The position numbers and the translations under genes are program-made. Shown here one piece after another: positions 17,117-25,594 of a stretch of DNA of 64,000 bases (the stretch's first letter is position 1; each line of letters opens with the position of its first letter). Source of the DNA: Mycolicibacterium novocastrense (GTDB lineage Bacteria; Actinomycetota; Actinomycetes; Mycobacteriales; Mycobacteriaceae). Where the stretch lies: NCBI RefSeq assembly GCF_001570485.1, contig NZ_BCTA01000011.1, positions 88,827 to 152,826 of the forward strand, read 5' to 3'. The notes below the pieces were generated by a model. It was given only the letters and a program-made list of their open reading frames with translations, searched no databases and was not told the origin of the DNA.

Positions 17117-17983
17117 CTAAGTGTGCCGGATGACGAATTTCGCCACGGCCTCGGCGAAGGCATCGTTGCGATCCCCGGCCACCATATGTCCGGCGCCGCC
17201 GACATCGACGAATTCGACGTCGGGGAACCGGCCGAGGAACTCGCGGGCGCATTCTTCGGTCACGAGGTCGCTCATCTGCCCCCGCACCAGCAGCATCGGG
17301 ATGCCGTTGCGCAGGATCGCCGCAACCGCAGAGTGCATCCGGTCCACCTCGGTCACTTCGATCGGCGGCAGCGCGGCGGTGCCGTCGATGAACTTCGGGT
17401 CCCAGTGCCAGTACCAGCGACCGTCGCGCTGGCGCAGGTTCGTCTTCAAGCCGTTGAGGTCGGCGGGCCTCGGCCGGTGGGGGTTGTACTGCTGGATCAC
17501 GTCGGCGACCTCGTCGAGCGATGCGAAGCCCGACGTCATCTTCTCGGCCATGAATTCGTTAATGCGCGACGCGCCGGAAGGGTTCATGTCCGGCACGATG
17601 TCGACGAGGACGATCGCGCGCACCGCACCGGGCGCGAGTTCTCCGGCAAGAAGCATCGCGGTGATACCACCAAGAGAGGCGCCGACGATGACGGGCTTGT
17701 CGGGAAGTTCTCGAAGCACTTCGAGCACGTCTCCGGCGAACGTGGTGACGCGGTAGTCGCCGTCGGCCGACCAGTCGGACTCGCCGTGCCCGCGGAAGTC
17801 GACGGTGACGGCCTGCCATCCCCGTTCGGCAACCGCGGCCGCGGCCCGGCCCCATGACCGACGGGTCTGTCCGCCGCCGTGCAAGAACACCACCGCCGGT
17901 GCGGTCGCATCGCCGATTCGGTCTGCGACAATCGTCACGCCGCCGTCACCGACCACACGAAACACTCTGGGAGACATGGTCAT
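17117..17983 (-). CDS. alpha/beta hydrolase
   Basis: This 288-residue hydrolase has the oxyanion motif [10 protein letters not shown] at about 36-45, the Asp-bearing [11 protein letters not shown] strand, the nucleophile elbow GASLGG near residue 102, and the C-terminal [10 protein letters not shown] with the catalytic His. The lid region is rich in charged residues. Its start overlaps the TetR stop by four bases (17980-17983), so it forms a two-gene operon with that regulator, divergent from the epimerase/acyl-CoA dehydrogenase operon. An ester or C-C hydrolase role in the pathway controlled by that TetR is likely; the substrate is unknown. Confidence 0.9.
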   Translation of the reverse strand: MTMSPRVFRVVGDGGVTIVADRIGDATAPAVVFLHGGGQTRRSWGRAAAAVAERGWQAVTVDFRGHGESDWSADGDYRVTTFAGDVLEVLRELPDKPVIVGASLGGITAMLLAGELAPGAVRAIVLVDIVPDMNPSGASRINEFMAEKMTSGFASLDEVADVIQQYNPHRPRPADLNGLKTNLRQRDGRWYWHWDPKFIDGTAALPPIEVTEVDRMHSAVAAILRNGIPMLLVRGQMSDLVTEECAREFLGRFPDVEFVDVGGAGHMVAGDRNDAFAEAVAKFVIRHT

Positions 17984-18552
17984 CGGGATGCCCCGGCAAT
18001 GACGGTCCGGGTGATCGCCTCGGCCCGGCTCCGGCGAAACGAGCGTCCTTCGGTGAGGATCGCGTAGACGATTCCGCCGACGATGGCGTCGGCCGCCGCC
18101 TGCGATGTCGCATCGTCGATTCCGTCAGCCGACAACCGCGCTCTCACGCCCTCGTGCAGAGGGGCGCTGAAACCCGCCTGCATGCGCGCCTTGACGTCTT
18201 CGTGTTCCATTCCCGCGACGGTGAGGATGCGCAGCATCGCGTTGCCGCGCTCGCCCGTGAGCGTCGCCGCGAGGCTGGCCGACCATCGGCTCAGGTCCGC
18301 CACGAGGTCGTCGGTCTGCCCGACGGGCCGCAGGATCTTGTCGGCATCCTCGAGCAGCACATCGGCGACGAGGGCCCGGCGGCTCGGCCACCACCGGTAG
18401 ATCGTCTGCTTCCCGACACCTGCGCGCGCCGCGACCGCTTCGATGCTCAGCCCGTCGAACCCGCGCTGCAGCAGCAGTTCCTTGGTGGCCGAGATGATCG
18501 CCGTTCGGGACCGCTCGCTGCGGCGGCGGGGCGCTCTGGCCTCGGTGACCAT
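17980..18552 (-). CDS. TetR family transcriptional regulator
   Basis: The protein has 190 residues from the ATG at 18552, which has GGAG 8 bases upstream. The N-terminal helix-turn-helix is clear ([20 protein letters not shown] then [15 protein letters not shown]). The larger antisense open frame that extends to 19569 is only a shadow of the epimerase gene. It is divergent from the operon that starts at 18673 and has a perfect 17-base palindrome between the two, so it is the likely repressor of both sides. The ligand is probably an acyl-CoA or steroid-like intermediate, by context only. Confidence 0.9.
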   Translation of the reverse strand: MVTEARAPRRRSERSRTAIISATKELLLQRGFDGLSIEAVAARAGVGKQTIYRWWPSRRALVADVLLEDADKILRPVGQTDDLVADLSRWSASLAATLTGERGNAMLRILTVAGMEHEDVKARMQAGFSAPLHEGVRARLSADGIDDATSQAAADAIVGGIVYAILTEGRSFRRSRAEAITRTVIAGASR

Positions 18553-18582
18553 CGGTTGACTCCGCATCTGACGGGGGGCGGC

Positions 18583-18610
18583 TTTACAGATGGTGACAGC
18601 ACTGCATAAT
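18583..18610 (+). promoter_or_regulatory. predicted sigma-A-type promoter of the epimerase operon
   Basis: TTTACA at 18583-18588 and CATAAT at 18605-18610 are separated by 16 bases and point toward the operon at 18673. The predicted start of transcription near 18617 falls just before the palindrome at 18621. Confidence 0.55.
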
Positions 18611-18620
18611 CTTGGCAAGA

Positions 18621-18637
18621 CGAGACGTTGCGTCTCG
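18621..18637. promoter_or_regulatory. TetR operator, perfect 17-base palindrome
   Basis: CGAGACG-TTG-CGTCTCG has perfect 7-base arms and a 3-base centre. It lies between the divergent TetR gene and the epimerase operon and sits just downstream of a predicted promoter, where a bound repressor would block transcription. This placement also argues that the true start codon of the epimerase lies after 18637. Confidence 0.7.
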
Positions 18638-18672
18638 TGAACGTGGAGAGGAACGCGATTGGCCGGCCACCG

Positions 18673-19680
18673 GTGAGGCCCAGCAAGCTCGTCATCGGCG
18701 CCAGCGGTTTCCTGGGTTCGCATGTCACCAAGCAGTTGGCCGCCCGCGGCGATGACGTGCGGGTGTTGATCCGGCCGACCAGTTCCACGCGCGGCATCGA
18801 CGGTCTGCCCGTCGACATCCGGCGCGGGGACATCTTCGACGCCGACGGTGTGCGCTCCGCGATGCGGGGATGCGATGTCGTGTACTACTGCGTCGTCGAC
18901 GCCCGTCCGTGGCTGCTCGACCCCGCGCCAATGTGGCGCACAAACGTCGAGGGGCTGCGAGCCGTGCTCGACGTCGCCGTCGACGCGGGACTGCACCGCT
19001 TCGTGTTCACCAGTTCGATCGCCACCATCGGCCGTTCCAGCGACGGCCCCGCCGACGAGACCACCGCCCACAACTGGCTCGACATCGGCGGTGACTACGT
19101 CCGCAGTCGGGTGCAGGCCGAGCAGATGGTGCTGCGCTACAGCGCCGAGAAGGGCCTTCCCGCGGTCGCGATGTGCGTCTCGAACACCTACGGGCCGGGA
19201 GATTGGCTGCCGACCCCGCACGGGGGCCTGCTGTCGGCGGCGGTGCGGGGCAAGCTGCCGTTCTACATCGACGGTTTCGAGAGCGAGACCGTCGGCATCG
19301 AGGATGCCGCGCGAGCGATGATCCTTGCCGGTGAACGCGGCCGGGTCGGCGAGCGCTACATCATCTCCGAACGGTGGATGAGCGCGCGGGAGATCTTCGA
19401 AGTCGGTTGTGCGGCAGTAGGAGTCGAACCTCCACGGCGCGGCGTCCCGATCAAGTTGATGGCTGCCGCCAGCTATCCGAGCAGCTGGATCGCCCGGCTC
19501 CGCGGCCGTGACACCATGTTGACGCCCCTGAACATCCGGATGATGAACATCATGTCTGAGACGGACCACTCAAAGGCGGTACACGAGTTGGGCTGGCAGC
19601 CGTCGCCGACGCCCGACGCGATCGCGGCGGCCGCGCAGTTCTTCCGAGCGTCACGCCGGTCGGGAAGGGATTCCGCATGA
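18673..19680 (+). CDS. NAD(P)-dependent epimerase/dehydratase (extended SDR)
   Basis: The protein has the extended-SDR nucleotide motif [13 protein letters not shown] at its N-terminus, [13 protein letters not shown], the catalytic FTSSIATIG and Y-x-x-x-R/K-like region ([10 protein letters not shown]), and NTYGPGDW. It resembles 3-beta-hydroxysteroid dehydrogenase/isomerase and dihydroflavonol-reductase-like enzymes that oxidise or reduce a ring alcohol. The catalytic Lys of YxxxK appears replaced by Arg, which is unusual. The frame is open from 18628 (TTG), but that position is inside the operator, so the GTG at 18673, giving the usual family start, was chosen; GTGs at 18637 and 18643 are alternatives. 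It overlaps the next gene by four bases. Confidence 0.82.
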   Translation: MRPSKLVIGASGFLGSHVTKQLAARGDDVRVLIRPTSSTRGIDGLPVDIRRGDIFDADGVRSAMRGCDVVYYCVVDARPWLLDPAPMWRTNVEGLRAVLDVAVDAGLHRFVFTSSIATIGRSSDGPADETTAHNWLDIGGDYVRSRVQAEQMVLRYSAEKGLPAVAMCVSNTYGPGDWLPTPHGGLLSAAVRGKLPFYIDGFESETVGIEDAARAMILAGERGRVGERYIISERWMSAREIFEVGCAAVGVEPPRRGVPIKLMAAASYPSSWIARLRGRDTMLTPLNIRMMNIMSETDHSKAVHELGWQPSPTPDAIAAAAQFFRASRRSGRDSA

Positions 19681-21896
19681 GCCTGGCGCTGAGCCCTGAG
19701 CAACGCGAACTCAGCGAAGCGGTGGCACAGTTCGCCGCGCGGCGTGCCCCGGTATCCGCCACTCGCGAGTCATTCGACCTGCTTGCGCAGGGTCATCTGC
19801 CGTCATGGTGGGAGGAGTTCGTCGCCAACGGCTTTCACGCCGTGCACCTGCCCGAGCGATACGGCGGCCAGGGTGGCGGCCTGCTCGACGCAGCCTGTGT
19901 GCTCGAGGCGGCGGGCAGGACATCGCTTCCCGGGCCGCTGCTGTCGACCGTGGCCACCGGCGCGGTCGCGCTGCTGGCCGAACCGACCCCCGCGGCCGAA
20001 GCGGTCCTGACCCGCCTCGCCGAGGGTGCGGCGGCCGCGGTGGCGTTGCCCGGCCACTCGACGTTCACCGCTCGCGACGACGGTCAGCGCTGGTTGATCG
20101 ACGGCGACTCGGATCTGCTCGCGGGAATCTGCACGGCGACAACCGCTTTGGTCTGCGCCGTCACCGACCGCGGGGATCGGGTCTGGCTCGCCGCCGATAC
20201 GGCTCACCCCTCGGCGACAGTCGAATCCGTGCGCGGCACCGACCTGCTGACCGACCTCGGCAGGTTGCGTCTGGCCGACTATCCGGTCGAGAAGACCGAC
20301 GTTCTCGACGGTATCGACGCCGAGCGGGCCGAGTGCCTCACCACCGCGCTGACGGCGAGCGTGGCCGCCGGTATCACTCAGTGGTGTGTGGAAGCCGCCA
20401 CCGCACATCTGCGTACACGCGAACAGTTCGGCAAGCTCATCGGTACGTTCCAAGCGCTGCAGCACAGCGCCGCAATGCTTCTGGTCAACAGCGAGTTGGC
20501 CGGCGCGGCGACCTGGGACGCGGTGCGCGCGGCTTCCGAACCGATCGACCAACACGCGATGGCCGCGGCCGGTGCCGCGCTGATGGCCGTCGCGCCGTGC
20601 CCGGACCTTGCCCTGGACACGCTGACGATGTTCGGCGCCATCGGCTTCACCTGGGAACACGACCTGCACCTCTACTGGCGCCGGGCCACCAGCCTGTCGG
20701 CGTCGATCGGCGACAGGAATCGCTGGGCCAAACGGCTGGGGGAACTGACCGCCACCGGCGAACGCGACTTCTCGGTCGACCTCGGTGACGCCGAAGCCGC
20801 GTTCCGTTCCCGCATTGCCGAGACCCTCGACAAGGCTGCGGCGCTGCGCAACGACAGCCCGGGCCGTCAGGGCGACTACGAACACTTCGCCACGGGCCCT
20901 CAGCGCACCGCCATCGCGGACGCGGGGTTGATCGCACCCCATTGGCCGCCGCCCTGGGGGATCGACGCCAGCCCGCTGCACCAACTGATCATCGACGAGG
21001 AATTCGGCAAACGGCCCGCCGTGGTACGGCCGTCGCTGGGAATCGCCGAATGGATCCTGCCCTCGCTGATCAAGGCAGGTTCGGAAGAGCTGCAGCACAA
21101 ACTCATCCCGTCCACCCAGCGCGGTGAGCTGGCATGGTGCCAGTTGTTCAGCGAGCCGGGCGCGGGGTCCGATCTCGCCGCGTTGGCCACGCGCGCGACC
21201 AAGGTCGACGGCGGATGGCGCATCCACGGACACAAGATCTGGACCTCGTCGGCGCACCGGGCCGACTATGGGGCGCTACTGGCCCGGACCGATCCGGCCG
21301 CCCCCAAACACCGTGGTATCGGTTACTTCATCATCGACATGCGCTCACCCGGAATCGAGATTCAGCCGATCAAGCAGGCCAGCGGGGAAGAGGAGTTCAA
21401 CGAGGTCTTCCTCGACGACGTCTTCGTGCCCGACGAGATGCTTCTCGGTGAACCGACCGGAGGATGGGCCCTGGCGATCGCCACGATGGCCGAGGAGCGT
21501 TCGGCCATCAGCGGTTACGTGCAGTACGACAGGGCCGCGCCATTGCGTCGAATCGCCGCGGCGCCCGAGGGCGCATGCGATGACGCGCTGCGCGAACTCG
21601 GCGAACTCGACGCCTACGCCAACGCGATCAAGGCACTCGGCGTGCGCGAGACCATCCGGTTGCTCGACGGGCAGGCCTCGGGCGCGGCCTCCAGCATCGC
21701 CAAGGTGGCGATGAACGTGCTTCTGCGACGCACATTCCCGGCGACGCTCGGCTCGGCGGGTCGATCGGCGATGGCCGCCGATTCCGATGTCGTCACGCCG
21801 TATCTGCGAGTGCCCGCCGAACTGATCGGCGGCGGCACCAAGGAGATTCAGCTCAACATCATCGCCCAGATGATCCTCGGGCTTCCCCGCAAGTAA
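19677..21896 (+). CDS. double-length acyl-CoA dehydrogenase (FadE6/FadE22/FadE34 type)
   Basis: This 739-residue protein contains two acyl-CoA dehydrogenase modules in tandem. The N-terminal half (about 1-360) is degenerate in the middle domain but keeps the C-terminal helical bundle (LRTREQFGKLIGTFQALQH). The C-terminal half (about 380-739) has the FAD-binding CQLFSEPGAGSDLA and WTSSAHRADY, and ends with GGGTKEIQLNIIAQMILG. Such fusions replace the alpha/beta heterotetramers used in mycobacterial sterol side-chain oxidation. The ATG overlaps the epimerase stop. It should introduce a double bond into a bulky acyl-CoA; the substrate is unproven. Confidence 0.9.
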   Translation: MSLALSPEQRELSEAVAQFAARRAPVSATRESFDLLAQGHLPSWWEEFVANGFHAVHLPERYGGQGGGLLDAACVLEAAGRTSLPGPLLSTVATGAVALLAEPTPAAEAVLTRLAEGAAAAVALPGHSTFTARDDGQRWLIDGDSDLLAGICTATTALVCAVTDRGDRVWLAADTAHPSATVESVRGTDLLTDLGRLRLADYPVEKTDVLDGIDAERAECLTTALTASVAAGITQWCVEAATAHLRTREQFGKLIGTFQALQHSAAMLLVNSELAGAATWDAVRAASEPIDQHAMAAAGAALMAVAPCPDLALDTLTMFGAIGFTWEHDLHLYWRRATSLSASIGDRNRWAKRLGELTATGERDFSVDLGDAEAAFRSRIAETLDKAAALRNDSPGRQGDYEHFATGPQRTAIADAGLIAPHWPPPWGIDASPLHQLIIDEEFGKRPAVVRPSLGIAEWILPSLIKAGSEELQHKLIPSTQRGELAWCQLFSEPGAGSDLAALATRATKVDGGWRIHGHKIWTSSAHRADYGALLARTDPAAPKHRGIGYFIIDMRSPGIEIQPIKQASGEEEFNEVFLDDVFVPDEMLLGEPTGGWALAIATMAEERSAISGYVQYDRAAPLRRIAAAPEGACDDALRELGELDAYANAIKALGVRETIRLLDGQASGAASSIAKVAMNVLLRRTFPATLGSAGRSAMAADSDVVTPYLRVPAELIGGGTKEIQLNIIAQMILGLPRK

Positions 21897-21915
21897 TCAA
21901 CCGAGAAGGACACCC

Positions 21916-23124
21916 ATGGGACTACGTGGTGAAGCCGCGATCGTCGGCTATGTCGAACTCCCGCCGGAGCGGATGAACAAGGCCACCCCCGCGCCGTTCA
22001 CCCTCGAGCAGTGGGCGGAGTTGGCGTCGGCGGCGCTACAGGACGCCGGACTGTCGGCGGAACTCGTCAACGGCATCGTCACCTCGCACCTGGCCGAGTC
22101 GGAGATCTTCGTACCGTCCACGATCGCCGAATACCTCGGTGTGCGAGCCAACTTCGCCGAACTCGTCGACCTCGGCGGGGCGAGTGCGGCGGCGATGGTG
22201 TGGCGGGCGGCCGCGGCCGTCGAACTGGGTTTGTGTGACGTGGTGCTGTGCGCGCTGCCCGCGCGCTACATCACGCCGATGTCGGAGAAGAAGCCGAAGC
22301 CGTTGGTGGACGCCGTGTTCTTCGGTTCGTCGAGCAACCAGTACGGCTCGCCACAGGCGGAATTCGAGATCCCCTACGGCAACCTGGGGCAGAACGGGCC
22401 GTACGGTCAGGTGGCCACCCGTTACGGCGCGGTCTACGGCTACGACGAGCGGGCGATGGCCAAGATCGTCGTCGATCAGCGCGTCAACGCCAACCACACC
22501 GAAGGCGCGATCTGGAAGGACAAACCACTCACCATCGACGACGTGCTGGACAGTCCGGTCATCGCCGACCCGTTGCGCATGCTCGAGATCGTGATGCCCT
22601 GTGTGGGGGGCGCCGCGGTGGTCGTCGCGAACGCGGACATCGCCAAACGGACGCGCAACAGGCCGGTGTGGATCAAGGGTTTCGGCGAGCACGTCCCGTT
22701 CAAGACGCCCACGTACGCGGCCGATCTCCTGCACACCCCGATGGCGGAGGCCGCCGCAACCGCGTTCGGCATGACCGATCTGACCCGCGCCGATATGGAC
22801 ATGGTCTCGATCTACGACTGCTACACGATCACCGTGCTGCTCTCGCTGGAGGACGCGGGGTTCTGTGAGAAGGGCAAGGGCATGCAGTTCGTCGCCGACC
22901 ACGACCTCACGTTCCGCGGTGACTTCCCGCTCAACACCGCCGGGGGTCAACTCGGTTTCGGCCAGGCCGGTCTTGCCGGCGGGATGCATCACGTCTGCGA
23001 TGCGACCCGCCAGATCATGGGCAGGGCCGAGTCCGCACAGGTGCCCGACTGCAACCGTGCGTTCGTCTCCGGTAACGGCGGAATCCTGTCCGAGCAGACC
23101 GCCCTGATCCTCCAAGGAGACTGA
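21916..23124 (+). CDS. thiolase-fold lipid-transfer-like protein (probable Ltp-type aldolase)
   Basis: This 402-residue thiolase-superfamily protein resembles the Ltp/SCP-x group. At the position of the usual nucleophilic Cys the sequence is DLGGASAAAMV, with no Cys, so ordinary thiolysis is unlikely. The C-terminal half keeps the YDCYT motif (about 298-302) and the GG-QLGFGQAGLAGGMHH loop. In M. tuberculosis, Ltp2-like proteins lacking the Cys act with a DUF35 partner as retro-aldolases that remove the last side-chain carbons of sterols. The next gene, four bases on, encodes exactly such a DUF35 protein. The ATG has AAGGA upstream. Confidence 0.85.
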   Translation: MGLRGEAAIVGYVELPPERMNKATPAPFTLEQWAELASAALQDAGLSAELVNGIVTSHLAESEIFVPSTIAEYLGVRANFAELVDLGGASAAAMVWRAAAAVELGLCDVVLCALPARYITPMSEKKPKPLVDAVFFGSSSNQYGSPQAEFEIPYGNLGQNGPYGQVATRYGAVYGYDERAMAKIVVDQRVNANHTEGAIWKDKPLTIDDVLDSPVIADPLRMLEIVMPCVGGAAVVVANADIAKRTRNRPVWIKGFGEHVPFKTPTYAADLLHTPMAEAAATAFGMTDLTRADMDMVSIYDCYTITVLLSLEDAGFCEKGKGMQFVADHDLTFRGDFPLNTAGGQLGFGQAGLAGGMHHVCDATRQIMGRAESAQVPDCNRAFVSGNGGILSEQTALILQGD

Positions 23125-23127
23125 TCC

Positions 23128-23538
23128 GTGACCACCTTCGAGCGGCCCATGCCGGTGAAAACCCCGACCACCGCGCCCTTTTGGGATGCACTGGCCCAGC
23201 ACCGCATCACGATCCAGTACTCGCCGTCATCGAATGCGTACGTGTTCTATCCGAGGGTGCGGGCCCCGCGGACTCTCGCCGATGACCTCGAGTGGCGTGA
23301 GATTTCCGGGATGGGCACGCTGTACTCCTACACCGTGGCACGGCGACCCGTCGGGCCGCACTTCGCCGATGCGGTGCCGCAACTGCTGGCGATCGTCGAA
23401 TGGGATGAGGGGCCGCGGTTTTCCACCGAGCTGGTCGACGTCGAACCCGGCGAGCTGAAAGTCGGGATGCGGGTCAAACCCGTGTTCTTCGACTACCCCG
23501 AACACGACGTGACGATGCTGCGCTACACACCCGCGTAG
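23128..23538 (+). CDS. OB-fold DUF35 protein without zinc-ribbon cysteines, Ltp partner
   Basis: This 136-residue protein follows the thiolase-like gene by four bases. It has the C-terminal DUF35 OB-fold (LYSYTVARRPVGPHFADAVP, then VKPVFFDYPEHDVTMLRY). In the N-terminal half, where relatives have a rubredoxin-like zinc ribbon with four Cys, the sequence is QYSPSSNAYVFYPRVRAPRT with no Cys at all. The aldolase/DUF35 complex should still form through the OB-fold, but the zinc site has been lost. GTG start with GGAGAC 6 bases upstream. Confidence 0.85.
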   Translation: MTTFERPMPVKTPTTAPFWDALAQHRITIQYSPSSNAYVFYPRVRAPRTLADDLEWREISGMGTLYSYTVARRPVGPHFADAVPQLLAIVEWDEGPRFSTELVDVEPGELKVGMRVKPVFFDYPEHDVTMLRYTPA

Positions 23539-23551
23539 TCGGCTCAAACGG

Positions 23552-24193
23552 TTACCTTCGCCGCAGCGGGGTCAGCAGCGCTTCAAGGCCGTAGGCGAAC
23601 ACCGCGTCGTAGTCGGTGGGTGACTGCAGCGCTTCGACGAGGGCACGGTCGGGCCAGTCGTCGGTCCACAGCGACGGGTCCTCCTCGTCGTGCTTCTCAC
23701 CGCGCACGGCCGAAAACTGCATCACCGCAGACGAAATGACATGCACCTGCACCGCGCGCAGCACCAGGGCCGCATCCTGGCCCGTCACCCCGAGCTCGGC
23801 GAGTTGGGCCGCCAACGCCTGTTGAACCGGCAGGAACAAGCGAGGCGTCTGGTCGCGTTCGTGGGCGATCGCGAGCAGATGTTGTCTGTTGATGAGTGCC
23901 CGCCGTTGAGCATGCGCGAGGGAGGCGATGCGGTCGACCGCGCTGTTGCCGTCGGTGGGCAGATGTGCCATCTCGTCGAGCAGCCGGTCCACGAGGCTGT
24001 CGAACAGCTTGTCGCGGCCGCCGACGTGCCAGTAGATCGACGTCACCGCCACATCGAGCTGCTCGGCCAGCCCGCGCATGGTGAACCCGTCCACCCCGTG
24101 CAGTTCGATCATCCTGGCGGCGGCGTCGAGGATGACCTCTGCGCTGATGGCCTCCTGTGCCCTAGCGGCCCGCCGTGATGTCACCGGGCTCAC
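23552..24193 (-). CDS. TetR family transcriptional regulator
   Basis: This 213-residue protein has the TetR helix-turn-helix (GVDGFTMRGLAEQLDVAVTS then IYWHVGGRDKL) at about residues 34-75 and a TetR_C-like all-helical ligand domain. The frame starts at GTG 24193, overlapping the Rieske stop by 32 bases; a second GTG at 24184 is possible. It is the last gene of a two-gene operon with the Rieske oxygenase and the likely owner of the perfect palindrome at 25535. Confidence 0.9.
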   Translation of the reverse strand: MSPVTSRRAARAQEAISAEVILDAAARMIELHGVDGFTMRGLAEQLDVAVTSIYWHVGGRDKLFDSLVDRLLDEMAHLPTDGNSAVDRIASLAHAQRRALINRQHLLAIAHERDQTPRLFLPVQQALAAQLAELGVTGQDAALVLRAVQVHVISSAVMQFSAVRGEKHDEEDPSLWTDDWPDRALVEALQSPTDYDAVFAYGLEALLTPLRRR

Positions 24194-25502
24194 CTCCGGT
24201 CATCCGTTCCGAATCGGGCAGGTCCAGGTAGCGCTCGAGGTTGCGGTGCATGTTGATCACGCGGCGCTCCTCGTTGGACAGCGTCAGGTGCGTCAAGCCC
24301 GGCTGGTGCAGGCCTCGCTGCAAACCGGCCAACACCGAGATGTCTTGCGTGAGAACCAGTCCCGGGTGCGCATCGTCGGCCGTCATGCGCACGTCGACGG
24401 GCGTGGCGCGGGGCGCGCCGGGCGTCATCCGTGTCCACAGCAGCATCACCAGTTCGCCGTGGTCCGGATCCGATCCCGGATGTGACGTCATCACCGTCAG
24501 ATGGTCGGCATTCATCAGCAGCGTCATGTTCGGGAAAACGTTGTACTGGTGCAGCCGCATGATCTGCTCGGTGTCGGCCCATTGCAGGTCGACGCCGCGG
24601 GAGGCGGCGAACGCGCGCGTGCGGGCGGCGATGACGTCGGCCACCGATGCGCCCGGTTCGCGGTCGTCGGGCAGGGGGGTGCCCTCCTCCACGCCCATCA
24701 ACGCGCCCTGCGTGCAGACGTACGCATCCCACACCTCGTCGTCGCTGATGGGCTGCTTCAGATGCGGGCTCGGAATCCCGTACAGCTGTTCGGATTTGCC
24801 CGTGTGTCCCCAGATCTTCTGTGGGGCGTAGACATCGTCCATACACCGGTGCAGCTCGGGGTGCAGGGTCTGAATGTGGTAGGTCTCGCTGTATCCGTCG
24901 GCGATCGTCTTCCAGTTGGCGTCGACGTCGATCGTCATCGTGGCATAGCAGCGGAAGTCGGCGAGCTTGCACCACTTCACGTCGGCGGGCAACTCCTCGA
25001 GGTAGTCGAGCAGCGGCATCGCGTCGACATCCAGATTGACGAAGACCAGCCGCTCCCAGGTGTCGACGGCAACCGGGAGAAGCGGGAGCTCGGACATCTG
25101 CAACGCGCCGAACCCTTTGCGGTTCGGCACCCGCCGCAGCGACCCACCGAGGTCCCAGGTCCAGCCGTGATACCCGCACCGCAGTTCGCGCAGGCCCGAG
25201 CCGGCGCCGGAGCACAGTGAGTTGCCGCGGTGCCGGCACACGTTCTGAAACGCCCGCAGAACGCCGTCGTCCCCGCAGACGATCAGCACGGAGTATGGGC
25301 CGCACCGATATTCGAAGTAGTCGCCGGGCTCGGCGACGTGGTCGAGCGTGCAGGCCAGCTGCCACACCCTGGGCCACATGCGTTCGTTCTCGAGCGCGGC
25401 GAATCCGGCGGAGTAGTACCGCTCGGCGGGCACCAGCGTGGGCCGCGCGGGTGGGGCGCCGATCGCATCTTCGCGTCGGATTTGTCGCGCTGTGTGCGTC
25501 AC
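24162..25502 (-). CDS. Rieske non-haem iron oxygenase, alpha subunit
   Basis: This 446-residue protein has the Rieske [2Fe-2S] motif C89-x-H91 and C109-x-x-H112 (CRHRG and CGYHGW) in the N-terminal domain. The catalytic mononuclear-iron motif is in DGYSETYHIQTLHPEL near residue 205, with both His ligands and the bridging Asp/Glu. These enzymes hydroxylate or demethylate aromatics, sterols or quaternary amines; reductase and ferredoxin are not encoded nearby. GTG start at 25502 with AAAGGAC 5 bases upstream. It diverges from an amidohydrolase and shares a promoter region that contains a palindrome. The substrate is unknown. Confidence 0.92.
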   Translation of the reverse strand: MTHTARQIRREDAIGAPPARPTLVPAERYYSAGFAALENERMWPRVWQLACTLDHVAEPGDYFEYRCGPYSVLIVCGDDGVLRAFQNVCRHRGNSLCSGAGSGLRELRCGYHGWTWDLGGSLRRVPNRKGFGALQMSELPLLPVAVDTWERLVFVNLDVDAMPLLDYLEELPADVKWCKLADFRCYATMTIDVDANWKTIADGYSETYHIQTLHPELHRCMDDVYAPQKIWGHTGKSEQLYGIPSPHLKQPISDDEVWDAYVCTQGALMGVEEGTPLPDDREPGASVADVIAARTRAFAASRGVDLQWADTEQIMRLHQYNVFPNMTLLMNADHLTVMTSHPGSDPDHGELVMLLWTRMTPGAPRATPVDVRMTADDAHPGLVLTQDISVLAGLQRGLHQPGLTHLTLSNEERRVINMHRNLERYLDLPDSERMTGGEPGDITAGR

Positions 25503-25534
25503 GAACGGTCCTTTCCGAAGTCGCCGCGAAGCCT

Positions 25535-25551
25535 CTGTAACGGTGTTACAG
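25535..25551. promoter_or_regulatory. TetR operator, perfect 17-base palindrome
   Basis: CTGTAAC-GGT-GTTACAG has perfect 7-base arms around a 3-base centre. It lies between the divergent Rieske (start 25502) and amidohydrolase (start 25595) genes. The Rieske operon also encodes a TetR regulator, so control of both directions and autoregulation is the natural reading. Confidence 0.72.
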
Positions 25552-25594
25552 TGCCCGACACTAGCGGCTGAAATCCGGATGCGGAGGGCTTATC

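Noticed and set aside
18553..19569. Apparent 5' extension of the TetR gene (17980-18552) giving a 529-residue protein
   Set aside because: It is the antisense shadow of the epimerase gene; only the last 190 residues have TetR character and the ATG at 18552 has a ribosome site.
19803..21257. A 484-residue minus-strand open frame
   Set aside because: Antisense to the acyl-CoA dehydrogenase with low-information composition; a shadow.
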